Shown: positions 40,694-48,801 of the stretch, in pieces
Layout of the letters: the number at the start of each line of letters is the position of its first letter
Numbering within the stretch: position 1 is the stretch's first letter
DNA from: Alphaproteobacteria bacterium
Lineage (GTDB): Bacteria; Myxococcota_A; UBA796; CAJQPC01
Assembly (NCBI GenBank): GCA_020632795.1
Contig: JACKEV010000006.1
Location: 864,501 to 928,500 of the forward strand
Direction: 5' to 3'
Length of the DNA: 64,000 nucleotides
Program-made: the position numbers and the translations under genes
Notes under the pieces: generated by a model
Seen by the model: the letters and a program-made list of their open reading frames with translations, nothing else
The model's database searches: none
What the model was told of the DNA's origin: nothing

Positions 40694-41239
40694 ATGCGAC
40701 TGCTGCTCGGCGTGACGGGAGGCATCGCGGCCTACAAGGCCTGCGAGCTGACCAGCCTCGCCATGAAGGCCGGCTATGCCGTCCAGGTCATCATGACCGC
40801 CCACGCCACCCGCTTCGTCGGCCCGGTGACCTTCGAAGGCCTGACCGGTCGACCCGTGATGACCGACACCTTCGAGGGCGCCGGGGCGGGCGGGATCGAC
40901 CACATCGAGCTGGCGAAGTGGGCGACCGTGGCCTGCGTGGCCCCGGCGACGGCCAACGTGCTCGCCAAGCTGGCCTGCGGGCTGGCCGACGACGCCCTGA
41001 CCACCGTGTTCATGGCGCTGCGGCGCGGCACCCCCTGCGTGCTCGCCCCGGCCATGAACACCGAGATGTGGCTGCACCCGGTCACCCAGCGGAACGTGGG
41101 CTGGCTGGGCGAGCTGGACCGCTACAGCTTCGTCGCGCCCACCGCCAAGCGCCTCGCCTGCGGGGACGAGGGCGTCGGCGCTCTGGCCGATCCCATCGAC
41201 ATCCTGGCGGCCATCCAGGCCCGCACGCCGCCGGCCTGA
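40694..41239 (+). CDS. coaC: Phosphopantothenoylcysteine decarboxylase (monofunctional CoaC)
   Basis: 181 residues from the ATG at 40694, with GGGAG six bases ahead. It decarboxylates 4'-phosphopantothenoylcysteine in coenzyme A synthesis, using FMN. Visible signatures are LLLGVTGGIAAYKACEL at the N-terminus, the catalytic His in GIDHIELAKWA near 75, the PAMNTEMW motif near 119, and LACGDEGVGALAD near 155. Most bacteria fuse CoaC to CoaB; here only the flavoprotein half is present, so CoaB must be encoded elsewhere. A related flavin decarboxylase (UbiX, EpiD) is less likely because of the PxMNxxMW motif. Confidence 0.85.
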   Translation: MRLLLGVTGGIAAYKACELTSLAMKAGYAVQVIMTAHATRFVGPVTFEGLTGRPVMTDTFEGAGAGGIDHIELAKWATVACVAPATANVLAKLACGLADDALTTVFMALRRGTPCVLAPAMNTEMWLHPVTQRNVGWLGELDRYSFVAPTAKRLACGDEGVGALADPIDILAAIQARTPPA

Positions 41240-41263
41240 AGCCGCCCGCCGCGGCCGGCATCC

Positions 41264-41299
41264 TTGCCTCCGACGCTCCTGGTGTGTAATCAGCACACC
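41264..41299 (+). promoter_or_regulatory. cysM promoter with palindromic operator over the -10 box
   Basis: TTGCCT (41264-41269), 17 bases, TAATCA (41287-41292). The -10 box lies inside the inverted repeat GGTGTG-TAATCAG-CACACC (41281-41299). A repressor bound there would block the polymerase. The start site would be near 41299, about 34 bases before the ATG. Confidence 0.5.
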
Positions 41300-41332
41300 G
41301 ACAAATCTGTTGACCTCCGCCCCTGGAGAACC

Positions 41333-42304
41333 ATGAAGACCGCGCTCAAGCTGCAGGCGACGTCCACCGACGACACCTGGCTCGCCGGCTGCGCGGGGCT
41401 GGTCTGCCGCATCGGCGACACCCCGCTGGTCCGCATCGTCCGCATCCCCCAGGGCGACATCTCCCCCGACGTGCAGGTGTGGGCCAAGCTGGAGTGGTTC
41501 AACCCCGGCGGCTCGGTCAAGGATCGCGCGGCGGCCTCGATCATCCTCGACGGCGAGCGGCGCGGCCTGCTCAAGCCCGGGAAGATCATCCTGGACTCCA
41601 GCTCGGGCAACACGGGCATCGCCTACGCGATGGTCGGGGCCGCGCGGGGCTACAAGGTCAAGCTCTGCCTGCCGGCCAACGCAAACGCCGAGCGCAAGCG
41701 CATCCTCAAGGCCTACGGCGTCGACATCGAGCTGACCGATCCGCTGGAGGGCAGCGACGGCGCCATCCGGGTGGCCCGGCGCCTCGCCGCCGAGCACCCC
41801 GACCTCTACTACTACTGCGACCAGTACTCCAACGAGGCCAACTGGAAGGCCCACTTCCACTCCACCGGGCCCGAGATCTGGCGGGACACCGGCGGCCGGG
41901 TCACCCACTTCGTCGCAACCCTGGGCACCTCGGGCACCTTCATGGGCACCGCCCGCTACCTCAAGGCGCGCAACCCCGCGGTCCACTGCACCACGGTCGA
42001 GCCCGACTCCCCCTTCCACGGGCTGGAGGGCCTCAAGCACATGGAGACCGCCATCACGCCGGCCATCTACCAGCCCGAGGGCCTGGCCGATCAAGCGCTG
42101 GGCGCGCCCACCGAGGAGTCCCTGGAGCTGGTCCGCCGGCTGGCCCGCGAGGAGGGCCTGCTGGCCGGCCCCAGCGCGGGCGCGGCGCTGTGGGCTGCGC
42201 TGGAGGTCGCCCGCAACCTTGACCGGGGGCTGGTCGTGACCATGTTCCCCGACGGCGGCACCCGCTACCTCTCCGAGTCCCACATCTGGGAAGACCCCTC
42301 CTGA
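41333..42304 (+). CDS. cysM: Cysteine synthase (CysM-like, probably sulfur-carrier dependent)
   Basis: 323 residues from the ATG at 41333, GGAG five bases ahead. PLP fold type II: the Schiff-base Lys is in NPGGSVKDRAA near 66, the substrate loop is SSSGNTGIAYAM near 95, and the PLP-phosphate loop is TLGTSGTFMGTARY near 200. It makes cysteine from an activated serine and a sulfur donor. The next two genes encode a MoaD/CysO-like carrier and a MoeZ-type activating enzyme, the arrangement of the mycobacterial CysM-CysO pathway, so thiocarboxylated carrier protein and O-phosphoserine are the likely substrates. O-acetylserine plus sulfide remains possible. Confidence 0.92.
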   Translation: MKTALKLQATSTDDTWLAGCAGLVCRIGDTPLVRIVRIPQGDISPDVQVWAKLEWFNPGGSVKDRAAASIILDGERRGLLKPGKIILDSSSGNTGIAYAMVGAARGYKVKLCLPANANAERKRILKAYGVDIELTDPLEGSDGAIRVARRLAAEHPDLYYYCDQYSNEANWKAHFHSTGPEIWRDTGGRVTHFVATLGTSGTFMGTARYLKARNPAVHCTTVEPDSPFHGLEGLKHMETAITPAIYQPEGLADQALGAPTEESLELVRRLAREEGLLAGPSAGAALWAALEVARNLDRGLVVTMFPDGGTRYLSESHIWEDPS

Positions 42305-42332
42305 CGCCTTCTCCCCCACCCTGGAGCCGAAC

Positions 42333-42614
42333 ATGGCTGTCACCATCCACATCCCCACCCCTCTGCGCGCCTACACCGGCGGCGCGGCCGCCGTCTCCGT
42401 GGACGCCGACACGGTGGGGGCCGCGCTGAACGCGCTCACCACCGAGCACCCCGGGCTGGCCAAGCACCTGCGCGACAAGAACGGCAACATCCGCAGCTTC
42501 GTCAATGTGTACCTGGGCGACGAGGACATCCGCTTCCTGCAGAAGGAGGCCACCCCGGTCACCGACGGCGCCGAGCTGACCATCGTGCCCTCCATCGCCG
42601 GGGGTGCCCGTTGA
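42333..42614 (+). CDS. cysO: Ubiquitin-like sulfur-carrier protein (CysO/MoaD/ThiS family)
   Basis: 93 residues, ATG with GGAG seven bases ahead. A beta-grasp protein: VTIHIPTPLRAYTGG at the start, VGAALNALTTEHPGL helix, VNVYLGDEDIRFL, TPVTDGAELTIVPSIAGG near the end. The Gly-Gly that should be adenylated is followed by Ala-Arg, so the chain ends GGAR. Carriers with extra residues after GG (such as QbsE) need a JAMM/Mec+-type protease before use, and none is encoded nearby. The context between cysM and moeZ favours a role in cysteine synthesis rather than molybdopterin or thiamine. Confidence 0.88.
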   Translation: MAVTIHIPTPLRAYTGGAAAVSVDADTVGAALNALTTEHPGLAKHLRDKNGNIRSFVNVYLGDEDIRFLQKEATPVTDGAELTIVPSIAGGAR

Positions 42615-43753
42615 CCCTGCCCCAGCTCGAGCCCGCCGAGATCGCCCGATACAGCCGCCACCTCATCCTCGACGAGGTCGGGATGGAGGGGCAGCGCAAG
42701 CTCAAGGGCGGCAGCGTGCTGTGCGTCGGCACCGGCGGCCTGGGCTCGCCCCTGCTGATGTACCTCGCCGCCGCTGGCGTCGGGCGCATCGGCATCGTGG
42801 ACTTCGACGTCGTCGACGCCTCCAACCTCCAGCGCCAGATCATCCACGGCACCTCCAAGGTGGGCGTGCCCAAGGTGCGCTCGGCGGTGGAGCGCATCCA
42901 CGACATCAACCCGCACGTCCAGGTCGACGTCTTCGAGGAGCCCCTCACCAGCGAGAACGCGCTGCGCATCCTGGAGCCCTACGACGTGGTGGTGGACGGC
43001 ACCGACAACTTCCCCACCCGCTACCTGGTCAACGACGCCTGCGTGATGCTGGGCAAGCCCAACGTCTACGGCTCGATCTTCAAGTTCGAGGGGCAGGCCA
43101 GCGTCTTCAACTACCAGGACGGCCCCAACTACCGCGACCTCTACCCCGAGCCGCCGCCGCCGGGGCTGGTGCCCTCCTGCGCCGAGGGCGGCGTGCTGGG
43201 CATCCTCCCGGGGGTCATCGGCTGCATCCAGGCCACCGAGACGCTCAAGATCCTCCTGGGCCAGGGGACGACGCTCTCCGGGCGGCTGCTGCTCTACGAC
43301 GCGCTGAACATGCGCTTCCGCGAGCTGAAGCTCCGCCGTGATCCCGACGCAAAGCCCATCACCGAGCTGATTGACTACGAGGAGTTCTGCGGAATGCCTG
43401 CCAACGACCACGTCTCACCGGACGCCTTCCACCGCATCTCGGTCTCCGAGGCCAAGGCCCGCCTGGACAGCGGCTGGGCCCCCTACGTGCTCGACGTGCG
43501 CCGCCCGCAGGAGGCGGACATCGTCAAGTTCGACTTCGCGGACCGCCTCCACCCCCACGGGCAGATCCTGGAGATCGCCGCCGAGCTGCCCCGGGACCGG
43601 GACATCCTGGTGCACTGCAAGATGGGCGGGCGCTCGGCCACGGCCATCGGCACCCTGATCGACGCCGGCTTCGCGCCCCAGCGCCTCTTCAACCTGGAGG
43701 GCGGCATCGTGGGTTGGGCGCAGCAGATCGACCCCAGCCTGCCGACCTACTGA
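42611..43753 (+). CDS. moeZ: MoeZ/MoeB-type adenylyltransferase-sulfurtransferase with rhodanese domain
   Basis: 380 residues from a TTG at 42611, overlapping the carrier gene's stop (TTGA). Residues 8-245 are the ThiF/E1-like domain: YSRHLILDEVGMEGQRKL, the nucleotide loop GTGGLGSPL near 38, DFDVVDASNLQRQ near 61, DGTDNFPTRYLVND, and PSCAEGGVLGILPGV near 190. Residues 270-378 are a rhodanese with the active loop HCKMGGRSA near 334. It would adenylate the C-terminus of the carrier protein and transfer persulfide sulfur to make the thiocarboxylate. It is the third gene of the cysM-cysO-moeZ set. Confidence 0.94.
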   Translation: MTLPQLEPAEIARYSRHLILDEVGMEGQRKLKGGSVLCVGTGGLGSPLLMYLAAAGVGRIGIVDFDVVDASNLQRQIIHGTSKVGVPKVRSAVERIHDINPHVQVDVFEEPLTSENALRILEPYDVVVDGTDNFPTRYLVNDACVMLGKPNVYGSIFKFEGQASVFNYQDGPNYRDLYPEPPPPGLVPSCAEGGVLGILPGVIGCIQATETLKILLGQGTTLSGRLLLYDALNMRFRELKLRRDPDAKPITELIDYEEFCGMPANDHVSPDAFHRISVSEAKARLDSGWAPYVLDVRRPQEADIVKFDFADRLHPHGQILEIAAELPRDRDILVHCKMGGRSATAIGTLIDAGFAPQRLFNLEGGIVGWAQQIDPSLPTY

Positions 43754-43759
43754 GGACCG

Positions 43760-44338
43760 CTACTGGCCCTCGGCGGGCGGCGCCGGCCCCGACCCGTCAT
43801 CCTTGCCGGGGCGGGGCTTGGTGAACCGGCTCCACCAGTCCTCGTTCGTCCCCTTCTCGGCGTTGGGGAGCTGCTCCAGCAGCTCGGCGGTCTCGACGAT
43901 GACCGCGGCGGGCCCGGTGGCGACCTGCTCGGTCAGCTCCACGATGCGGTCGCCGTCGACGATGATGGCGATCACGCGGTCGCTGGCGGGGTCGAAGACG
44001 AAGTCGTCCACCACCCCAAGCGACGCGCCGCCGCGGCTCATCACCCGGGTGCCCCGGTACTGGCTGGCCCAGGCGCGGCCCTCCTCCGGGTTGCGGACCG
44101 CGCCGCCCTTCCACTCGATGACGGTCTCGGACTCGACGAAGGCGACGTCACGGCCGATCTGGTCGAGCTTGTCGGCGCTCACGCCGCCGGCCTTGGCGAA
44201 CATGCCGGCGCCCTTGAGGCGGTAGCCGTAGATCACCCGCTGGACGAGATCAAACTGGAAGTCGTCGAGCTTGCCCACGATGGCGCCCTCTTTGCGGGCG
44301 ACCACCTGCAGGCCATGAGATTTCTTGTAGGTGATCAA
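43760..44338 (-). CDS. PRC-barrel domain protein
   Basis: 192 residues if started at the TTG at 44338, which has AGGAGG seven bases ahead. An in-frame ATG at 44359 would put that ribosome site inside the coding region, and it has no suitable site of its own. Two PRC-barrel-like domains are seen: residues 1-70 (LQVVARKEGAIVGKLDDFQFD) and 85-150 (RVMSRGGASLGVVDDFVFDPASDRVIAIIVDG). The C-terminus is Pro/Gly/Asp rich. PRC barrels serve as small beta-barrel adaptors in photosynthetic reaction centres, RimM and other proteins; the specific partner is unknown. No membrane segment. Confidence 0.82.
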   Translation of the reverse strand: MITYKKSHGLQVVARKEGAIVGKLDDFQFDLVQRVIYGYRLKGAGMFAKAGGVSADKLDQIGRDVAFVESETVIEWKGGAVRNPEEGRAWASQYRGTRVMSRGGASLGVVDDFVFDPASDRVIAIIVDGDRIVELTEQVATGPAAVIVETAELLEQLPNAEKGTNEDWWSRFTKPRPGKDDGSGPAPPAEGQ

Positions 44339-44362
44339 CAGCAGACCTCCTGAGCGCATCCC

Positions 44363-44566
44363 CTATTCAGCCGCTCTGTCCTCTGCCACCGTTCCGGTGC
44401 CGGCCTCCGCACCCTCCCCGCCGGTGTCCTCGCGCCAGGTCTCCGGGCGCACCGCGGAGAGGTGCATCGCGCTGCTCTCGGCGTAGCGGGCGGCGCTGTA
44501 GCGGCCTGGGGCGCGGATCAGGAGCCACAGCCGAGACAGCCGCGCGCGCATCGTCCGCCGGGTCAT
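44363..44566 (-). CDS. Small hypothetical protein
   Basis: 67 residues. The ATG overlaps the stop of the thioesterase gene (ATGA), which supports translation. The N-terminus is Arg-rich with a short hydrophobic stretch (LSRLWLLIRAPGRYSAARYAE), and the C-terminus is Glu/Gly/Ala rich. No family recognised. It could be spurious, but it fills the space between thioesterase and PRC-barrel genes and follows the local coupling pattern. Confidence 0.5.
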   Translation of the reverse strand: MTRRTMRARLSRLWLLIRAPGRYSAARYAESSAMHLSAVRPETWREDTGGEGAEAGTGTVAEDRAAE

Positions 44567-44976
44567 GCGGGCAGCGGGAAGGTGCGCCCTTCCAGCGCCT
44601 GGACCCGGCCCCGGAACGCCTCGGGCAGCGGGGCCGGCACCCGGTCCTCGTCCACCAGCATGAGCTGCGTGCGCGCGCGCGCCACGGGCTCGCGGGTGAG
44701 GCGGTCGCGGACCAGGTAATCCATCGAGAAGGAGCTGCGGGCCAGCTCCACGATCCGGACGCGCACGGCCAGCTCGTCGCCCGGCTCGACCTCCTGGAGC
44801 ACCTCCAGATCGACGCGGACCTCGCGGAGGCGGGTCTCTCCGACGTTGAGCACGCCGATGTACGCCCGCCGCGCCTCCTGGAGGTAGACCAGCACCGAGC
44901 GCGGGTCGACCGCCCCATCGGGCCCGACGTCCGCGCTCCGCACCCGCACATGGACCTGGACGGGATACGTCTCCAT
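44563..44976 (-). CDS. Acyl-CoA thioesterase of the hotdog (4HBT, YbgC/FadM) family
   Basis: 137 residues from the ATG at 44976; an upstream start at 45012 is possible but has no better site. Hotdog-fold signs are VHVRVRSADVGPDGAVDPRSVLVYLQEARRAYIG at the start, with the acidic residue and the long helix, then EVLQEVEPGDELAVRVRIVEL and FSMDYLVRDRLTREPVARARTQLMLVD. It should hydrolyse acyl-CoA thioesters in the cytoplasm. The canonical Asp lies in a slightly altered context (SADVGPDG for the usual D-x-x-G), so substrate range is unclear. It is divergent from the rRNA methyltransferase gene. Confidence 0.83.
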   Translation of the reverse strand: METYPVQVHVRVRSADVGPDGAVDPRSVLVYLQEARRAYIGVLNVGETRLREVRVDLEVLQEVEPGDELAVRVRIVELARSSFSMDYLVRDRLTREPVARARTQLMLVDEDRVPAPLPEAFRGRVQALEGRTFPLPA

Positions 44977-44999
44977 GTCCGTCAACCTACCCTCGCCCC

Positions 45000-46013
45000 G
45001 TGACCTCTGCATCTCCCCTGCCCTGCTCCATCCAAGCTGCCTGCGGCGGCTGCAGCGAGATGCACCGCTCCGCGGACGCCCAACTCGAGCGCAAGCGAGC
45101 TGCGGTGGAGCGGGCCGTCGGCCGGGCCGTCGACGCGGTCGTGCCCTCTCCGCGCGCGCTGGGCTACCGGGCGCGGGTCAGCCTCCAGCCAGGGCCCGAC
45201 GGGCGCCTGGGCTACCACCGCCCCCGCAGCCACGCGCACGTGGCGGTCCCCCGCTGCGCCATCGCGCGGCCGGAGATCAACGACGCCCTCGGCGCGCTGG
45301 CTGAGGTGGACTGGCGCCCCGTCCGTCGGCTGGAGCTGCGCTCCGACGGACAGGCCGTGGTGCTCTCGGCCCTCTCCGGGCGGGACCGGCGGGCGGCCCG
45401 AGCGCTCTGCCAGCGCCTGCCCCTGCCCACCGCGCTGGACGGGCGGCCCGTGGTCGGCGATCCCACCGTACGCCTGGAGGTCGCCGGTATCCGGCACGCC
45501 CTGTCGCCCGCGAGCTTCTACCAGGTCAACCTGGAGCTGAACGCGCTGCTGGTCGAGCGGGTAGGCGCGTTGATCCGTGCGCTGGAGCCCGCCGCGGTGC
45601 TGGACCTCTACGCCGGGGCTGGCAACCTCTCCCTGCCTCTGGCCGCGACCGGCGTCCAGGTCACCCTCTTGGAGTCCGAAGGCAGCGCGATCCGGGACGC
45701 CGAGCGCACCGTCGCTGAGCACGGCCTCCTCGCCACCATCCGCCGCGGCGACGCCGGGAAGCTCGCCCCGGGCGACCACTTCTTCGACGTGGCCCTGCTC
45801 GATCCGCCTCGGGCCGGCGCCCCGGGCGTGCTGCGCGCGCTCACCGCCACCCGCCCCCGCGCGATCCTCTATGTGTCCTGCAACCCCCAGACCCTCGCCC
45901 GCGACCTGCGCTCGATCCAGGGCCAGGGCTATGGGATCACGCGGCTGGAGGCCCTCGACATGTTCCCCCAGACCCCTCACGTCGAGGCGCTCTGCCTGCT
46001 TCAGAGGGGCTGA
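45000..46013 (+). CDS. 23S rRNA (uracil-5-)-methyltransferase, RlmD/RumA-like, without TRAM domain
   Basis: 337 residues from a GTG at 45000. Four Cys in the RlmD pattern lie near the N-terminus (CSIQAACGGC at 9-18 and VPRC near 84), the ligands of a 4Fe-4S cluster. The methyltransferase domain has VLDLYAGAGNLSLPLA near 200, LLDPPRAG near 263 and the catalytic Cys in YVSCNPQTLARDL near 288. RlmD and TrmA-like enzymes are usually 400-450 residues; here the TRAM domain that normally precedes the cluster is absent. Target is probably a 23S uridine, not fixed by sequence. The 3' end overlaps the convergent gene by 13 bases. Confidence 0.9.
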   Translation: MTSASPLPCSIQAACGGCSEMHRSADAQLERKRAAVERAVGRAVDAVVPSPRALGYRARVSLQPGPDGRLGYHRPRSHAHVAVPRCAIARPEINDALGALAEVDWRPVRRLELRSDGQAVVLSALSGRDRRAARALCQRLPLPTALDGRPVVGDPTVRLEVAGIRHALSPASFYQVNLELNALLVERVGALIRALEPAAVLDLYAGAGNLSLPLAATGVQVTLLESEGSAIRDAERTVAEHGLLATIRRGDAGKLAPGDHFFDVALLDPPRAGAPGVLRALTATRPRAILYVSCNPQTLARDLRSIQGQGYGITRLEALDMFPQTPHVEALCLLQRG

Positions 46014-46690
46014 CCCAGGGTCACCATCACCTCGACGGCCCCCTTCGTGCCGGGGGGGCGTCCGGGAGCGCCCAGCGCGGCCGCGACGCAGCCCAGCTCG
46101 ACCTCCTCGGGGGGCGGGAAGGTCTGGAAGCGCACCAGCCGGGCCTCCCCGGTGGCGTCATAGAGCACCGCGGCGGGCAGACGCTCCACCGAGGCGCCGC
46201 CGCAGCGAGACAACGCCGCCTGCACCCCCGGGCCAGCGGGACCCAGCGCCTCGATGCCCTCGACGCGCACCGCGCGGGGTGACGCTGCGGGGCGAGGTGG
46301 AGCCGTCTGCGCTCGCTCTACGCCGACCCACCCTCCGGCGGGAGGACGTGGCGGACCCCAGGAGAAGGCGATGAAGCCCTCTGGCGCCCCCAACTCCACG
46401 TAGCGACCAACGCTCCACTCGAGCCCGGCGGTCCTCAGCCAGATCACCTCGCCGTCCTCGACCAGCGCGTCCGACCGACGGTAGGCCCGGGTGACGCCCC
46501 GGCCCTCCGGCCCGTCGCACAGCAGCAGATCCTCCACCCAGCCACAGGAGACGCCCTCCGCGCCGGCCCAGGGCGGATCGTGCTCCACCACGGCCGCAGA
46601 GGGCAGCGCCTGGCCCCACGGCACCGCGTCGAAGCCGGCCGGCTCAGCGGCGTGAAGCGGCAGGGTAAGGGACAGCATCAGGCCGGTCAC
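46001..46690 (-). CDS. Exported protein of unknown function
   Basis: 229 residues from a GTG at 46690, chosen because GGAG sits six bases ahead and the product begins with a signal peptide (VTGLMLSLTLPLHAAEPAG). The middle is Trp/Gly/Pro rich (FIAFSWGPPRPPAGGWVG). The last 90 residues (VQAALSRCGG, LYDATGEARLVRF, ELGCVAAALG, VEVMVTLGQP) have two Cys in a pattern loosely like the AgmX/PglI C-terminal domain seen at 20366-21802, but the match is weak. Periplasmic location is likely; function not known. Confidence 0.72.
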   Translation of the reverse strand: MTGLMLSLTLPLHAAEPAGFDAVPWGQALPSAAVVEHDPPWAGAEGVSCGWVEDLLLCDGPEGRGVTRAYRRSDALVEDGEVIWLRTAGLEWSVGRYVELGAPEGFIAFSWGPPRPPAGGWVGVERAQTAPPRPAASPRAVRVEGIEALGPAGPGVQAALSRCGGASVERLPAAVLYDATGEARLVRFQTFPPPEEVELGCVAAALGAPGRPPGTKGAVEVMVTLGQPL

Positions 46691-46830
46691 GATAGACTCC
46701 AGGGGTTGCACCTCTCCGGACATCCAGCCGCGCCGTGGTATTCCGATCCTGTGGGTCGGACCGCTCCGGGTGGCCGACGCCTCGGAAGGATTATAGTTGA
46801 CCGGCTCGATGCCAACCGGGTGCGAGGGAG

Positions 46831-48801
46831 ATGGATCGACCCCGTAATGCCTTCAAAGTAGCAGGAGCCGGCGCGTCCTTCGGGTTCGCGTTCCTCGGCG
46901 CAGAGGAGCTGCTCAACTTTGCCCTGCAGCAGCCCCCGCTGCGGTGGATGGAGCTGCTCTCGCTGGTCCCGTTCTACGTGGGCATCCCCGCGGTGTGCGG
47001 CCTGCTGCTGGGCGCGATCGGCTTCCAGGGCATCGCCGCTGGCATCTGGTTGTGGGCCACGTTCACGGCCGCCCTGCTCGTCGGGCCGCTCATGGAGCTG
47101 TTCGGGGGCTGGGGTCTGCCGCCGGCGATCGGGGCGGTGGCTGCGCCGCTGGTCACCATCGCGCTCACCGTCGGCCTGCTCTTCCTGACCCGCTCGCGGG
47201 ACAGCCTGCGTTGGGGTGCGCTCACGGGTGTCTGGGCCGCCACGACCCTCGCGTCGGTCGTGAACCTCAAGATCGGCAACCCGCTCTCCCCCATCGCGCT
47301 GATCATGGACGTCGGCATCGCGGTCATGGCGGTCGCGATGACCCTGGCCATCTCCAAGGCGCTCGACAACCGCCAGCCCCGGGCCGGGGTGATGGCCTTC
47401 CTGTTCGGTGTCCTGATGTGGGGGCTGCGCATCCCGGCCAGCTCCTTCGGGGCGGTGCCGCTGCCCGCGCCGGCCGCCAAGGGGGACAACCCCTCGGTGG
47501 TGGTCATCATCGCCAGCGGGCTGCGCGCCGATCACCTCAGCTTCATGGGCTACCGCACGCACCCGCCCACCACCCCCAACATCGACGCGCTCGCCGGTCG
47601 CTCCATCGTCTACGAGCAGGCCCAGGCGGCCGCGCCGGCGAGCCTGCCCGCCATCGCCTCCATGATGACGGGCATGATCCCCAGCCACCACGACGCTGGC
47701 ACCAACGAAGCCCCTGACGCCCCCCTGCCCTCCGCCGCGCGCACCCTGGCTGAGTACGCCAAGGGCGCAGGGTATGGCACCTACGCCCTGGTCACCGACC
47801 TCACGCTGACGGAGCGCTCCGGCCTGGCCCAGGGCTTCGACTTCTACGAGTACCGCCCAGGCATCGGGCACCGGCCCGTCATGCTGTCCACGCTGGATGC
47901 GCTGGGGGTGCCGGTGCTGCCGCTGCGCCACTACCTGCCCGCCGACCGGCTGGTCGACCGCGCCGTGGCGTTGCTCGGATCCCAGCGCTCCGACAGCGCC
48001 TACCTGCTGGTGGTCCAGTTCTCCGATCTGCTGCCCCCCTACGTCGCGCCGGACGAGCTGGTCGCCTCCGCGGGCTCCGGGCTGGCCAGCGCCTACGACG
48101 CCGAGCTGCGCTACCTGGACGCCGAGCTGCAGCGGCTGCTCAACGCCATCCCGAAGGACACCTGGATCGTCATGCTGGGCGACCACGGGGTGAGCCTCGG
48201 GGAGCACCCCGACGCCTACCCGGAGGTTGAGCGCCCGCCGGACCTGCGCTTCGGCGACACCCTCTACCAGGAGCAGCTCCGCGTCCCGCTCATCGTGTTC
48301 CGGCCGCGGAACCTCAAGCCGGTCACCGTGCTGCGCGCGGTGCGGGCCTACGACGTCATGCCCACGCTGCTCGAGATCTTCAACACGAAGGTCCAGACCA
48401 GCATCGACGCCGAGATCCTCACCGAGGCCCTCGGGCGCACCCACGACGCCCCCGACGACGAGGCCATCGTCAGCGAGGCGCCGTTCGTCGGGCCCAAGCG
48501 TCAGGCGGTCCGCAAGGGTCCCTGGAAGTACATCGAGTCCGCAGACGGCACCCAGGAGCTGTACAACCTGTTCATGGACCCGGGCGAGTCCAACAACCTG
48601 ATCGAGCTTGAGCCGGACATGGCCACCGATCTCTCCTACGAGCTTCCGGGCCGCACCCGCCCCGTGGAGCAGCGCCAGGAGGCCCCCGACAAGCTGCGCG
48701 AGCACTACGAGGACGGCGAGACCCCCAAGCTCCCCGACGGTCAGACGCCCCCCACCGACGGCAGCAAGGCCCCCGCCGACGGCACGCCTCAACCCCGGTA
48801 G
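46831..48801 (+). CDS. Membrane sulfatase-like protein of the alkaline phosphatase superfamily, altered metal site
   Basis: 656 residues. Six or seven membrane segments occupy about residues 11-206, then a periplasmic sulfatase-type domain from about 220. The nucleophile region is APASLPAIASMMTG near 270, with Ser rather than the FGly-forming Cys and no following Arg. The C-terminal metal motif VMLGDHGVSLGEH near 447 is kept. The first metal motif reads VVIIASGLRADH near 229, where DTLRADH is usual: the Asp ligand is Ser. The C-terminus is Pro/Asp/Thr rich. Lipid-anchor or phosphoethanolamine transferase-type activity is the family expectation, but catalysis is doubtful. A TATAGT box at 46792-46797 lies upstream; no good Shine-Dalgarno. 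Confidence 0.82.
   Translation: MDRPRNAFKVAGAGASFGFAFLGAEELLNFALQQPPLRWMELLSLVPFYVGIPAVCGLLLGAIGFQGIAAGIWLWATFTAALLVGPLMELFGGWGLPPAIGAVAAPLVTIALTVGLLFLTRSRDSLRWGALTGVWAATTLASVVNLKIGNPLSPIALIMDVGIAVMAVAMTLAISKALDNRQPRAGVMAFLFGVLMWGLRIPASSFGAVPLPAPAAKGDNPSVVVIIASGLRADHLSFMGYRTHPPTTPNIDALAGRSIVYEQAQAAAPASLPAIASMMTGMIPSHHDAGTNEAPDAPLPSAARTLAEYAKGAGYGTYALVTDLTLTERSGLAQGFDFYEYRPGIGHRPVMLSTLDALGVPVLPLRHYLPADRLVDRAVALLGSQRSDSAYLLVVQFSDLLPPYVAPDELVASAGSGLASAYDAELRYLDAELQRLLNAIPKDTWIVMLGDHGVSLGEHPDAYPEVERPPDLRFGDTLYQEQLRVPLIVFRPRNLKPVTVLRAVRAYDVMPTLLEIFNTKVQTSIDAEILTEALGRTHDAPDDEAIVSEAPFVGPKRQAVRKGPWKYIESADGTQELYNLFMDPGESNNLIELEPDMATDLSYELPGRTRPVEQRQEAPDKLREHYEDGETPKLPDGQTPPTDGSKAPADGTPQPR

Noticed and set aside
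41230..41259. Weak hairpin (GCCGGCC/GGCCGGC) after coaC as a terminator
   Set aside because: Seven-base stem with a 16-base loop overlapping the end of the coding region; in DNA this GC-rich such stems arise often by chance.
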